NCBI GenBank assembly: GCA_037783545.1
Contig: JBBELK010001432.1
Coordinates: 1 to 64,000, forward strand
Source: Henricia sp. BOLD:AAB3569
Taxonomy: Eukaryota; Echinodermata; Asteroidea; Spinulosida; Echinasteridae
Length of the DNA stretch: 64,000 nt
Direction: 5' to 3'
The position numbers and the translations under genes are program-made. The notes beneath the pieces are model-generated. The model did not search any database and was not told where the DNA came from. It was given only the letters and a program-made list of their open reading frames with translations. Positions 24,151-32,532 of the stretch are shown piece after piece (positions within the stretch are counted from its first letter, which is position 1; each line of letters begins with the position of its first letter).

Positions 24151-25426
24151 CAGTAAACAGGCCTTGTGTTTGGCTCTGTCATTTATCATAATTTTTGCTG
24201 TAACCAGCCCTGGAAGCTGCATGAATGTGCTACCATCAGAGAGGATTTGTCATGCTGATTCACCTAGACAACTTTCATCAGGCATTTCTCTCCAGAAAAT
24301 GAGAACTTTGACAACTTTCCTGGCAGTTTTTCAGCAGTTTCAGACAACTCTTCAACCATGCTGTGTGAGTTCCTACACGCCTGAGCGATTCCATGGACAC
24401 CATGATGCAGCCTATTGTGTACCAATCAACTGCCATTGTTATCACCATGCACCAGAATGCAGCTTTCCTCACTGTGCTTTTTCAATATGGCTGCCTAGCA
24501 AATCCTGTCAACAAACACAAAGAGCTAGTAAGTTTGGCCATGCCCCAGTCGGATATTATTCAAACTCAGTAGCAACCTTCAACCTTATGCTGTCTGGAGA
24601 TATTGAAAGAAACCCTGGGCCCACTAAAGATCCCTGTGCTAAGTGTAGTAAGCCAGTAAAAACCAACCAAAGATCCCTTCTGTGTGATGTCTGCTTGAAC
24701 TATTGGCACCAGAAATGCATCCCTGACTTAACCATCACTTACTACAATCGGCTTATCAACAGTTCTATTGACTGGTTTTGCCCTCCCTGCACTGCAAACT
24801 GTCTGCCCTTTTCAGCATGCTGTGATGCCTCGTTCCAAGAGCTTTTCAATGAACCTGCAACTGTACCGGTAACTACAGACCCCCCTACCACTGACTTGCC
24901 ACCCAGCCGTCCATCCAAAAACACAATCTCTTGCCTGCTATTCAATGCTCGCAGCATTTGCAATAAGCAACAGGATCTTCAAGCATTTCTGCAACTTCAC
25001 CCCTTTGACGCTGTATTTATCACAGAGACTTGGATGTCAGCCGACAGTATTGACATTCTGTCGAGTCTGCCGAACTACATAACCATTCGCCGTGATCGCA
25101 ACAACCGCGGTGGTGGTGTCATGGCCATCATCAAGGACTCACTGTTGCCAGTTCAACTAGACGACACCTACCCTAATGACATCGAGCTAACATGGATAAG
25201 CCTCACCGTAAAGCACTCAAAATGGCTGTTCGGTGTTGTCTATCGTCCACCAAATTCAGATGCAACTTTTATAGATAAACTACAAGAGGCCTGTGACAAA
25301 ATCCAGCTAGACTTTCCAGAATATGAAGGAGTCACCATTGTTGGTGATTTTAACATTAACTGGAATGCAGACTCTACGTTATTTACCCAACTAAGCGAAA
25401 TCGCCGATTCTGTTGGTGTTGTTTGA
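24143..25426 (+). CDS. LINE polyprotein, N-terminal part: signal-like segment, 2A, PHD finger, partial APE endonuclease
   Basis: A 427-residue frame from ATG 24143. Residues 7-20 are strongly hydrophobic (ALCLALSFIIIFAV) and resemble a signal peptide. Residues 70-125 are rich in Cys and His. Residues 153-160 (DIERNPGP) match the 2A consensus DxExNPGP, where ribosomes skip a bond between Gly159 and Pro160. Directly after comes a C4HC3 PHD-type finger: Cys165, Cys168, Cys181, Cys184, His189, Cys192, Cys213, Cys216. From about residue 252 an AP endonuclease begins, with the FNARS motif, the TETW glutamate motif, the GGGVM loop, YRPPNS and GDFNINW. The domain is cut by a stop after DSVGVV. Its remaining part lies one frame over at 25420. 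As read, the product lacks the catalytic SDH motif and the reverse transcriptase. ATG choice is supported by the downstream signal-like segment. Confidence 0.9.
   Translation: MAPSKQALCLALSFIIIFAVTSPGSCMNVLPSERICHADSPRQLSSGISLQKMRTLTTFLAVFQQFQTTLQPCCVSSYTPERFHGHHDAAYCVPINCHCYHHAPECSFPHCAFSIWLPSKSCQQTQRASKFGHAPVGYYSNSVATFNLMLSGDIERNPGPTKDPCAKCSKPVKTNQRSLLCDVCLNYWHQKCIPDLTITYYNRLINSSIDWFCPPCTANCLPFSACCDASFQELFNEPATVPVTTDPPTTDLPPSRPSKNTISCLLFNARSICNKQQDLQAFLQLHPFDAVFITETWMSADSIDILSSLPNYITIRRDRNNRGGGVMAIIKDSLLPVQLDDTYPNDIELTWISLTVKHSKWLFGVVYRPPNSDATFIDKLQEACDKIQLDFPEYEGVTIVGDFNINWNADSTLFTQLSEIADSVGVV
24587..24622 (+). other. 2A-like ribosome-skipping motif
   Basis: The codons for LSGDIERNPGP lie in frame within the LINE. 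The invariant DxExNPGP residues are all present, preceded by a short hydrophobic stretch (FNLML) as is usual for active 2A sequences. In characterised 2A elements the ribosome fails to join the final Gly and Pro, releasing the upstream product and continuing downstream. Here that would separate a secreted-looking Cys-rich leader from the PHD-endonuclease-RT protein. 2A motifs in APE-type LINEs of several invertebrates have been reported. Activity of this copy is inferred. Confidence 0.85.
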
Positions 25427-27704
25427 TGTGACACGTCCATCAAACAACATCTCCTCTACTGGTTCGACTATTGATCTAGTCTTCACTAACAGGCCTGAGA
25501 AGTTCAACTCTGTAGAAACTGTAGCCAACCCGGTCAGCAGCGACCATCATGCAGTGCACTTCTTCATTTCTGGCATCAAATCTCCACCACAACCAAACAA
25601 CATCCGCGCTTACTTACAATACAAAAGAGCTGACTACAAGCATATAAAGACTCTATTACACTTAGCGCCCTGGTCGGCATTTCTAGATGATAGTAACCCA
25701 GATGCATCGTGGGAAGGCTTCTTGGACATTTTGGATGCAACGATTCGGGACTGCATACCAAGAAAACAAAGTCGTCGAAAAAAGTCCCCCTGGATCACAG
25801 TTGAGCTCAAACAGCTCATTCGTCATAAACATAAGCTCTTCTCCAAAGCCAAGTCATCCGGTTCCAGTGACGCCTGGCAAGAGTTTAAACATGTACGAAA
25901 TAAGGTAAAAAATGCTTCAAAATCGGCTTACTGGAAATACGTCGGTAAGCTTTTTACGACACCTGACAACAAACGAAGTTTCTGGCGTTTTGTTCAAGAA
26001 CAGAAAAAATCTCAGTGCCCAGCATCTTTCCAGACAGAACGAAAACTCCTCCATAAACCTGCTGACATCTGCCAGGCTTTCAACGACCACTTCACCTCAA
26101 TCCATTCTCCACCAGCTCTGCCCTCAGAAACCCCACCCCCTTGCTCACTCCCAATCCCGGAAATTCCTCCAGTTAGAATCAGTCTTGGATGGCTCCAGAA
26201 AACCCTACTGACCCTAACTCCGCACAAGGCACCTGGCCCAGATGGCATATCACCGACATTACTCCGTGCTACAGCCTGCTCCTTGGCTCCACCTCTGCTA
26301 CGAGTAATGAACTGCTCTCTCGCTAATGGTACTCTACCAACAGACTGGAAACTTTCCCAGATCACACCAGTTTTTAAGTCAGGAAAACGCTGTGACATCA
26401 CTAATTATCGCCCAGTGGCCTTAACAGCAGTCATTTGTAAAGTTTTGGAAAGGGCCGTGGCTGATAACATCAACGAACACATGTCATCCCTCTGCCTCAA
26501 CAACCCAAAACAACATGGCTTCACCTCACGCAAGTCCTGCGTCACGCAGCTAACAAATGCTATTCACAACTGGGCCAGCATTTTAGACACACCACATCCA
26601 CCCCGCATTGACGTGATCTTTCTGGATTTCAGCAAGGCATTTGATGTAATGCCTCATCACATCCTCCTTGACAAATTGGCTCGTTTATACAATATTCGTG
26701 GGCAGAACTGGGCATGGCTGAAGTCATTTTTAATGGACAGAAAGCAACGGGTTATGTACAAGGGATCCTTTTCTGACTGGGCCCCTGTCACTTCCGGAGT
26801 TCCCCAGGGCAGTGTTCTTGGGCCTCTGCTCTTCAACATCTTCATCAATGATATATCCAACAACCTGGCCACAAATTCCTTGCTGTTTGCCGATGATGCA
26901 GTCATCTATCAACCCATCAATTCACCCAACGACGAGCAAGCCCTTCAGTCGTCTCTGACCCAGCTGGAAACATGGACTCAGACGAATGCAATGAAGCTGA
27001 ACACTCGCAAAACCAAAGTTCTACACATGACACGCTCCAAGAAACCAGCACCACTTCCTCAGTACCTTCTCAACGGGTCTCCACTCAGTACCACAACCGC
27101 ATACAAATACCTCGGAATCACCATAAATGACACCCTCACCTGGAATAACCACAAAGACACAGTAATATCCAAAGCCAACAGGACATTAGGATTCATCTGG
27201 CAAATGGCAGGAGGAACTTCAACGTCAGCCTTAGCTTCCCTCTACAAGTCACTAGTATTACCGGTTGTTGAATACGGCCTTCCAGCATGGACCCCATATA
27301 CCCAAACAGCAATCTCCAAAATTGAAAAGATCCAGAGGCGAGCTAGCCGCATGTGCCTGCGGCAGCGTAGGAGAGAAATGGAATATAAAGACAGGCTTCG
27401 TACTTTGGGATGGTCATCACTGGAAAGTAGGAGACAAAAACACACCATCAGCTTTGTTATCAAGTGTCTGTTTGGTTTGGTAGACTGCCAGTCAATAGTT
27501 GATAAAACCGAAATCAATCCTCGTCATTTGGACACATTAACTTTTCGCCATCACTTCGCCCGAACTCTTGCTCTCAAGAACACACCCACCCATGTTTTCC
27601 CCCGCATCTGGAGCAGTCTTCCGTCACACATCAAGGACTCTGTCATTCTGGACTCTTTTCAATCTTTTAATAGAAGTTTGTCCTCTTACTTCCAAGAATT
27701 ATAA
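25413..27704 (+). CDS. LINE polyprotein, C-terminal part: end of endonuclease and reverse transcriptase
   Basis: This frame continues the upstream reading frame after a +1 shift. Homology resumes at about 25420 with FDVTRPS. The endonuclease end is visible as STIDLVFTN and SDHHAV, the conserved Asp-His of the APE fold. The reverse transcriptase spans roughly residues 240-580: APGPDGI, NYRPVAL, FLDFSKAFD, GVPQGSVLGPLLF, the catalytic FADD (26885-26896) and YLGI. Both catalytic aspartates of the YADD-type motif are present, so the RT core looks intact. A C-terminal region of about 150 residues follows, ending SYFQEL before TAA. There is no start codon of its own at the junction (the frame opens at TTG), so this is the rear of one broken gene, not a second gene. 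A one-base insertion or two-base deletion would explain the shift. Confidence 0.92.
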   Translation: MVLFDVTRPSNNISSTGSTIDLVFTNRPEKFNSVETVANPVSSDHHAVHFFISGIKSPPQPNNIRAYLQYKRADYKHIKTLLHLAPWSAFLDDSNPDASWEGFLDILDATIRDCIPRKQSRRKKSPWITVELKQLIRHKHKLFSKAKSSGSSDAWQEFKHVRNKVKNASKSAYWKYVGKLFTTPDNKRSFWRFVQEQKKSQCPASFQTERKLLHKPADICQAFNDHFTSIHSPPALPSETPPPCSLPIPEIPPVRISLGWLQKTLLTLTPHKAPGPDGISPTLLRATACSLAPPLLRVMNCSLANGTLPTDWKLSQITPVFKSGKRCDITNYRPVALTAVICKVLERAVADNINEHMSSLCLNNPKQHGFTSRKSCVTQLTNAIHNWASILDTPHPPRIDVIFLDFSKAFDVMPHHILLDKLARLYNIRGQNWAWLKSFLMDRKQRVMYKGSFSDWAPVTSGVPQGSVLGPLLFNIFINDISNNLATNSLLFADDAVIYQPINSPNDEQALQSSLTQLETWTQTNAMKLNTRKTKVLHMTRSKKPAPLPQYLLNGSPLSTTTAYKYLGITINDTLTWNNHKDTVISKANRTLGFIWQMAGGTSTSALASLYKSLVLPVVEYGLPAWTPYTQTAISKIEKIQRRASRMCLRQRRREMEYKDRLRTLGWSSLESRRQKHTISFVIKCLFGLVDCQSIVDKTEINPRHLDTLTFRHHFARTLALKNTPTHVFPRIWSSLPSHIKDSVILDSFQSFNRSLSSYFQEL

Positions 27705-28125
27705 TTTTTCCCTGCATTGTCATTTTCATTTCTGCCCTCGTGTACATTTGTAAACCTATTTACTTGCGTAACCAATTTCTTGATCCCGAAGACCAACATC
27801 AGTTGAGTCAATTTTAATTTTTGTTTTCACTATTTGTTTCCTTTGTGAGCTTATTTTTATTGATTTAGACTATGAAAGTTTGCAATTGTCCACTGATTGC
27901 CTATACTTGCACACATACTTGATTGCCCCATTTGTTTATCATTGCCTAATCCCTCTCCCCCTCTTTTACCTTCCTTATCCCACTTTTTTTATGTTAAATT
28001 TTCTATTTAACGTCCAGATTGTATGTTTATTTATATATATTTTGTTTGTTTTTTTGTTGTTTTTTTGTTTCCGTTTTGTTTGTTTTGTTTTTGTTTGTTG
28101 GGTTGTTGGGTTGTTTGTTGGGGTG

Positions 28126-28156
<31 letters not shown>

Positions 28157-28480
28157 TGTTTATTTTTATTTTTAAAATTACTAATTTGTTCTAGATGCAG
28201 ACATGTGTGTATATATATATATATATTATATTTTTTTGTGTGTAGCGTTTTGAGTTTGGATAGACAGGTCCTCGGACTACAGTGTTTCAGTATACTTTTG
28301 TTTATCCTGGCCAGCTTTTAATGCTTTGTTTGTTGTTGATCCCATCCACCAATCCCTCCCTTCCCTAATACCATCAGTCCTATCCCTGCCCTCCCTTTTA
28401 CCGATTTTGTACTGATCCTTTTCAAATTGATAGTATTGTTTCCCAATTTGTTACTGTATTTGTTGTTTGTTGATGGCCGA
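27705..28480 (+). other. LINE 3' untranslated region
   Basis: Non-coding sequence between the RT stop codon and the microsatellite tail. It contains a long T/G-rich tract at 28000-28180 with TTTTGTTTTTGTTTG-type repeats and a short (AT)n at 28210-28230. Short open frames here are low-complexity and not credible genes. Confidence 0.8.
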
Positions 28481-28509
28481 ATAAATAATAATAATAATAA
28501 TAATAATAA
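28481..28509 (+). repeat. AAT microsatellite tail of the LINE
   Basis: ATAAATAATAATAATAATAA and on to 28509 forms the 3' terminus of the element. LINEs of the CR1/L2 group end in short tandem repeats rather than poly(A), so this marks the insertion's 3' boundary. Confidence 0.85.
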
Positions 28510-28780
28510 GAGTTGAGAAGCTGACCCTGTTGACTTATTAGGCATCGTTAAAAGGGTTAACATGTGCAGATTTGATGGGAAAAACCCAATATTTTGGGTG
28601 AGAATAGTTTAAGATTTTGTGAGGAAACACTTAGAGATTTTCCAGTCTGTTTGTACACGAGTTCTGAAGCCATAATAAACTTCTCAATTCTTTAAAGATG
28701 AGCACATTTTATTTTTTTGTATTTGTGAATATATATACTCTACATTCTTTAAAGATGCTCGTCATACTATAGGAACTGCT
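28510..28780. other. AT-rich flank, nothing recognised
   Basis: The stretch separates the LINE tail from the foldback element. TTCTTTAAAGATG occurs twice (near 28689 and 28746). No gene or element is supported. Confidence 0.6.
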
Positions 28781-28789
28781 AACCCAATC

Positions 28790-29840
28790 TACCCCTAGAA
28801 CTATGGGGGATAATGTATCCCCCATAGGTACCGGTAATGTTGTTTTTTTCCAATATGGCGGAGTCCGAACTTTAAGATCGGACAGAAACGTTTTCGGCTA
28901 GCGCAATAATCCGCTGCCCAATCGCCACCAAACTCCGTCTGATAGTTCTTGAGACACTCACCTTGCGTGGGGTGATACTATATACCGGAAAACACCGGAA
29001 AATACCGGAAAACACCGGAAAACATACTAAATACCGGAAAACACTAAATACCGGAAAACACCGAAAAACACCGGAAAACATACTAAATACCGGAAAACAC
29101 ACTAAATACCGGAAAACACCGGAAAACACACTAAATACCGGAAAACACCGGAAAACATACTAAATACCGGAAAACACACTAAATACCGGAAAACACCCGA
29201 AAGCACTTAATAACACCACCCCCACTACCTGCGGAAAACACCATAAAATACTGTTTTCCGGTGTTTTCCGGTATTTAGTATGTTTTCCGGTATTTAGTAT
29301 GTTTTCCGGTGTTTTCCGGTAAATAGTACTACCGCCTTGCGTGTGTCTACGGAATTTCGGTACCATTTGTCCATTAAATTCTCCTAAAAAATTTTGGGAA
29401 ATGAACGGGAACATGTGCGATGCATCCACATGCGTGATCCAGGCATTTGGTAAAAGCTGGAGTTGCCGGAACTCCCGGAGTTGCCGGAACAGCTGGGACC
29501 AATAAAAAATCCAAGCAGTTCCGGCAACTCTGGGAGTTCTGGCAACTCCGGCTTTTACCGAATGCCTGGATTACGCATGTGGACGCATCGCACATGTTCC
29601 AGTTCATTTCCCAACATTTTTTAGGAGAATTTAATGGACAGATGGTACCGAAATTCCTTAGACACACGCAAGGTGAGTGTCTCAAGAACTATCAGACGGA
29701 GTTTGGTGGCGATTGGGCAGCGGATTATTGCGCTAGCCGAAAACGTTTCTGTCCGATCTTAAAGTTCAGGCGCCGCCATATTGGAAAAAAAAACAACATT
29801 ACCTATGGGGGATACATGATCCCCCATAGTTCTAGGGGTA
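28790..29840. mobile_element. Foldback (long-TIR) transposon with exact 9-bp target duplication
   Basis: Almost the whole element is one large inverted repeat. The left arm starts TACCCCTAGAACTATGGGGG and the right arm ends with its mirror at 29840, and the turn is near 29490-29520. Flanks are AACCCAATC at 28781-28789 and again at 29841-29849. The left arm is split by a nested element (28970-29334), while the right arm is uninterrupted. Each tip carries its own hairpin (ATGGGGGAT..ATCCCCCAT). There is no transposase, so it is non-autonomous. Architecture and duplication length match the element at 23073-24090, although the sequences differ. Confidence 0.9.
28970..29334. mobile_element. Nested inverted-repeat element made of CCGGAAAACA minisatellite, 9-bp target duplication
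   Basis: Flanked by CCTTGCGTG at 28961-28969 and 29335-29343. The ends are imperfect inverted repeats: GGTGATACTATATACCGG on the left, and on the right the mirror of GGTAGTACTATTTACCGG. The left two thirds is a chain of ACCGGAAAACA units interspersed with ACTAAAT. The right third is the same units in opposite orientation. The opposite arm of the host foldback, near 29660-29680, keeps the uninterrupted sequence with a single CCTTGCGTG (as its complement), so insertion with 9-bp duplication is shown directly. Confidence 0.88.
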
Positions 29841-29860
29841 AACCCAATCCACATACATGC

Positions 29861-29930
29861 CCAGGATTCGAAACAGGTACGCCAGAGGGAAGGCGAGGAA
29901 AGAACCACTACGCCAACCGGACCGCCCTTA
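29861..29930 (-). pseudogene. tRNA-like sequence or SINE head
   Basis: On the minus strand the segment has a box A-like GGTTGGCGTAGTGGTT and, about 35 bases further, a box B-like GTTTCGAATCC, in tRNA order. Acceptor-stem pairing is not convincing and the anticodon region is unclear, so it is a tRNA remnant or the promoter head of a SINE rather than a working tRNA. Confidence 0.5.
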
Positions 29931-30827
29931 AGCAAATTAAATTAAAAATGATCAACGGGGGTTTTACTGCAGGTTGTTTCTTTCTTATTTGTTTGTTTGA
30001 AAGAAGAAATACAAATAAAGCAAACTAACAAAACAGACAAAGTGAGAATTTTATCAATATAAATTTCTTTATATTATTTATAACAATTTAAAACAATGTA
30101 ACGGTACAATCTGGACGATTCCAAGATTTTGGGTATCAGGCTATAAATAGTTTCATTATGTAATAATGTACGACTAACTAATTTTTTGACAAAATTAAAA
30201 CCTCCCAGATATAGATGTTTAAAAATCATACACCTCAGGCGACAGACAAAAAAAGGAACATAATTAGTCACACGAATGTGGTCACGTGACGTCTGACTGT
30301 TGCGTTCCTACATAATCATGGTAATGCCGTATTCCACTCATGCTCGCGGGATAACTAATATTATCTTCAAGCAAAATTGACGCACTAATAACACGCGCAC
30401 TCTGCAAGTACTACATGTACTCCGCGCATATGCGTAGGGACACAGTTATCTTGGAATACCATGGTGCATTTACCGGTACGCAGAGTGCAATATGAGAATC
30501 GGAAGAGTATTATGAAACATTATCACACTGTTGGTTGCCATGGATCCACCAATCAAAACGACGGATTCAAGTTTGCTTGAAGATATATTAAGTTATCAAC
30601 ATTTGAAGTTATACAGGGTGTATCAGAAAAAGTAGACAGTCACGCTCATAAAATTGTAGATAAAATGAAAATTGTAGTATTTTTTGAAAATTGGCTCACA
30701 AATATTGAAATATCGGTAGACATAAGTTTCGAGTTTTCATTAACGTCGTCATCATGTTGGGAATTTCACACCTGGCTGAACAGGGGCTAGTTTTGTAAAC
30801 AAAGCTAAAATTAACTTGCGCATAAAA
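29931..30827. other. AT-rich intergenic stretch, nothing firm
   Basis: No coding frame or known element stands out. ACAGGGTGTATCAGAAAAAG near 30613 resembles termini seen on several transposon types. A partial mirror exists between CGCGCACTCTGC (about 30393) and CGCAGAGTGCA (about 30479). Neither is enough for a call. Confidence 0.5.
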
Positions 30828-30863
30828 ATGGAAGATGCAAAACAGGATCAAGGAGCACAAGAG
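30828..30863 (+). other. Exon-like segment (possible first coding exon)
   Basis: ATG in a good context (AAAAATGG) opens twelve codons, MEDAKQDQGAQE, ending at a GAG|GTAAAT donor-like site. It could be the first exon of a gene, but no downstream exon gives a long continuous frame, so support is weak. Confidence 0.15.
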
Positions 30864-30917
30864 GTAAATTTGACATGTCCTTTTTTTGCTATCAGCTTAT
30901 CAGAAAGTATAGCTTTA

Positions 30918-31560
30918 CAGAAAGTGTGTACATTGAAGGGGCATCGGGGCCAACTCAGCAGGGCATGAGGCCATTGGCCTTGGAGCCTTGGTTAATGTCA
31001 AGGCCTAGGATGCTGGCCAAGTTGGCCTCAGAAAGTGTATATCTTGAAGGGGCATCGAGGCCAACTCAGCAGGGCATGAGGCCAACTCAGCAGGGCATGA
31101 GGCCAACTCAGCAGGGCATGAGGCCAACTCAGCAGGGCATGAGGCCAACTCAGCAGGGCATGAGGCCAACTCAGCAGGGCATAAGGCCATTGGCTTTGGT
31201 AGCCTTGGTTAATGTCAAAGCCTGGGACTGAACCCTTTCGAACACGTGCGAGTATGCCATTTTGGGAGTCAAATTATGCATCGGGGCCAACTCAGCAGGG
31301 CATGAGGCCATTGGCCATGGAGCCTTGGTTAATGTCAAGGCCTGTGATAGGGTATACTGGCCAAGTTGGCCTCAGAAAGTGTATATCTTGAAGGGGCATG
31401 AGGCCAACTCAGCAGGGCATGAGGCCAACTCAGCAGGGCATGAGGCCAACTCAGCAGAGCATGAGGCCAACTCAGCAGGGCATAAGGCCATTGGCTTTGG
31501 TAGCCTTGGATAATGTCAAAGCCTGGGATTGAACCCTTTTGAACACGTGCGAATATGCCA
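30918..31560 (+). repeat. Compound minisatellite: 21-bp units inside a unit of about 300 bp
   Basis: The 21-bp unit GGCCAACTCAGCAGGGCATGA occurs six times in a row at about 31069-31190, four times at about 31400-31480, and singly elsewhere. These lie inside a longer repeated block with AGAAAGTGTATATCTTGAAG, GCCTTGGTTAATGTCAA and GAACACGTGCGA. The two tail segments are about 302 bp apart. A third partial copy is at 31798-31890. Copy number differs between blocks, showing independent expansion. Confidence 0.85.
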
Positions 31561-31751
31561 TTTTGGGAGTCAAATAATGCTGAGTCATTGTGGAAGCAAT
31601 GTGCGTGCGCGTTGTGTGTGTCTCTTGTGGGCGTAACGCGGTTTAGTTCCCCAATGGGAGCCTCATCATAGCGCGTTACACGCGCTATGGACACACACAA
31701 CGCGCACGCACATTGCTTCCACATTGACGCAGCATTGTTTTACTCCCAAAA
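31561..31751. repeat. Inverted repeat with 62-bp arms
   Basis: TTTTGGGAGTCAAATAATGC at 31561 is mirrored by the segment ending CTCCCAAAA at 31751. The arms include GGAAGCAATGTGCGTGCGCG. The central 65 bases contain GTAACGCG/CGCGTTAC. It is probably a small hairpin transposon. A single copy of its left tip without the hairpin lies at about 31257-31285. Confidence 0.75.
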
Positions 31752-31797
31752 TGACGTCATTGGCACGAGCTCAATAGGGCATGATGGCCAAGTTGGC

Positions 31798-31900
31798 TTC
31801 AGAAAGTGTATCTTGAAGGGGCATCGGGGCCAACTCAGCAGGGCATGAGGCCATTGGCCTTGGTGACTTTGGTTAATGTCAAAGCCTGGATTGGTTGCAT
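31798..31900 (+). repeat. Third partial copy of the compound minisatellite
   Basis: Contains AGAAAGTGTATCTTGAAGGG, one GGCCAACTCAGCAGGGCATG unit and TTGGTTAATGTCAAAGCCTG. It is separated from the main block by the inverted repeat 31561-31751. Confidence 0.75.
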
Positions 31901-31942
31901 TTCTGTCACAGTTGCTAATTTTTGTTCATTATGTATTCACAG

Positions 31943-32031
31943 ATTGGAGATGGAGCCCACAGACTGTGGAGCTTCATATTACACACTACAAAAATGGACG
32001 TGTTGCCATGGATACTGAAAACACAGAAGAG
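31943..32031 (+). other. Exon-like segment
   Basis: 89 bases bounded by an acceptor-like TATTCACAG and a donor-like GAG|GTGAGT. Two of the three frames are open throughout. One reads WRWSPQTVELHITHYKNG, which is protein-like but unrecognised. Joining it to the exon-like segment at 39323 gives early stops in every phase, so a coding role is doubtful. Confidence 0.22.
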
Positions 32032-32462
32032 GTGAGTTTTTGGCCATCATTCCAATTTTATTACAGTGGAATTTTGCTATAATGAACACCAAAAAGAACA
32101 TTCAGCTACAGTTAACATCACTCATGGCTCCCAATTATTTGTTCGCGTTAAACGCCACCAAAACAAACACTTGTATGGTTCAGATACGATGCCCATTTAT
32201 GGTGACTTTCCACTGTATTAAAACTTGTCTAGCTTCCGCTTATAGGTAGGGCTTCCTCAAAGATGATATAGCAGCAAAAGTGCAAGATAGCCCACCCATG
32301 CGAAATCAATTCAATAAAGTGAAGTATGTAAAGGCACCATTTTAGTAATAAGCAAACTAGACGCGCCTTGTGTCTGTTTGACATGCCTCTCGTAGTGTAA
32401 TCTGTGTCGCGGCGAATAGTTACAGCGGCATCCACACTTGAGATGAGAGAAAAGTCGTAAGG
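32032..32462. other. AT-rich stretch, nothing recognised
   Basis: Short low-quality open frames only. No repeat shared with the rest of the window was seen. Confidence 0.5.
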
Positions 32463-32532
32463 GCTTTATCGGGATTCCAACCTGACACCTGTGACTCACT
32501 GGGCAGAAGCTCTACCATCTGAGCTATAAGGC
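32463..32532 (-). pseudogene. tRNA-like pseudogene at the edge of a tRNA-derived array
   Basis: Read on the minus strand, GCCTTAT begins a 7-base acceptor strand that can pair, with one mismatch, with ATAAAGC at the other end. In between are AGCTCAGATGGTAGAGC (D arm, box A) and AGGTTGGAATCCC (T arm, box B with one change from GGTTCGAATCC). The anticodon arm does not form a proper 5-bp stem with a 7-base loop, so no amino acid can be assigned. It is the only unit here with a recognisable T arm, and so may be closest to the array's ancestor. Confidence 0.55.

Larger units (their letters stand above)
24143..28509 (+). mobile_element. CR1/L2-type non-LTR retrotransposon (LINE), near full length
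   Basis: A single LINE oriented on the plus strand. It encodes a signal-like N-terminus, a 2A-like motif, a PHD finger, an APE-type endonuclease and a reverse transcriptase, followed by an 800-bp T-rich 3' untranslated region and an AAT microsatellite tail at 28481-28509. The reading frame breaks once, inside the endonuclease at about 25420. No stop codon interrupts either part, so the insertion is young or only just inactivated. The true 5' end is unclear and may lie between 24100 and 24142. A 9-bp target duplication of a foldback element ends at 24099, immediately upstream. Assignment to the CR1/L2 group rests on domain order and motif wording, not on a tree. Confidence 0.92.

Noticed and set aside
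28019..28321. Frames rich in Phe, Leu and Val in the T/G tract after the LINE
   Set aside because: This is low-complexity translation of the LINE 3' untranslated region, not a membrane protein.
28980..29330. Telomere-like repeat from CCGGAAAACA units
   Set aside because: The unit does not match any standard telomeric repeat, and the array is bounded by inverted ends and a 9-bp target duplication, which makes it a transposon.
30612..30640. Mariner-like end ACAGGGTGTATCAGAAAAAG
   Set aside because: There is only one end, no mirrored partner within a few kilobases and no TA duplication, so it is not enough for an element call.
32463..32532. Functional tRNA gene on the minus strand
   Set aside because: The anticodon arm cannot form a normal stem and seven-base loop, the acceptor stem has a mismatch, and the T loop is altered.
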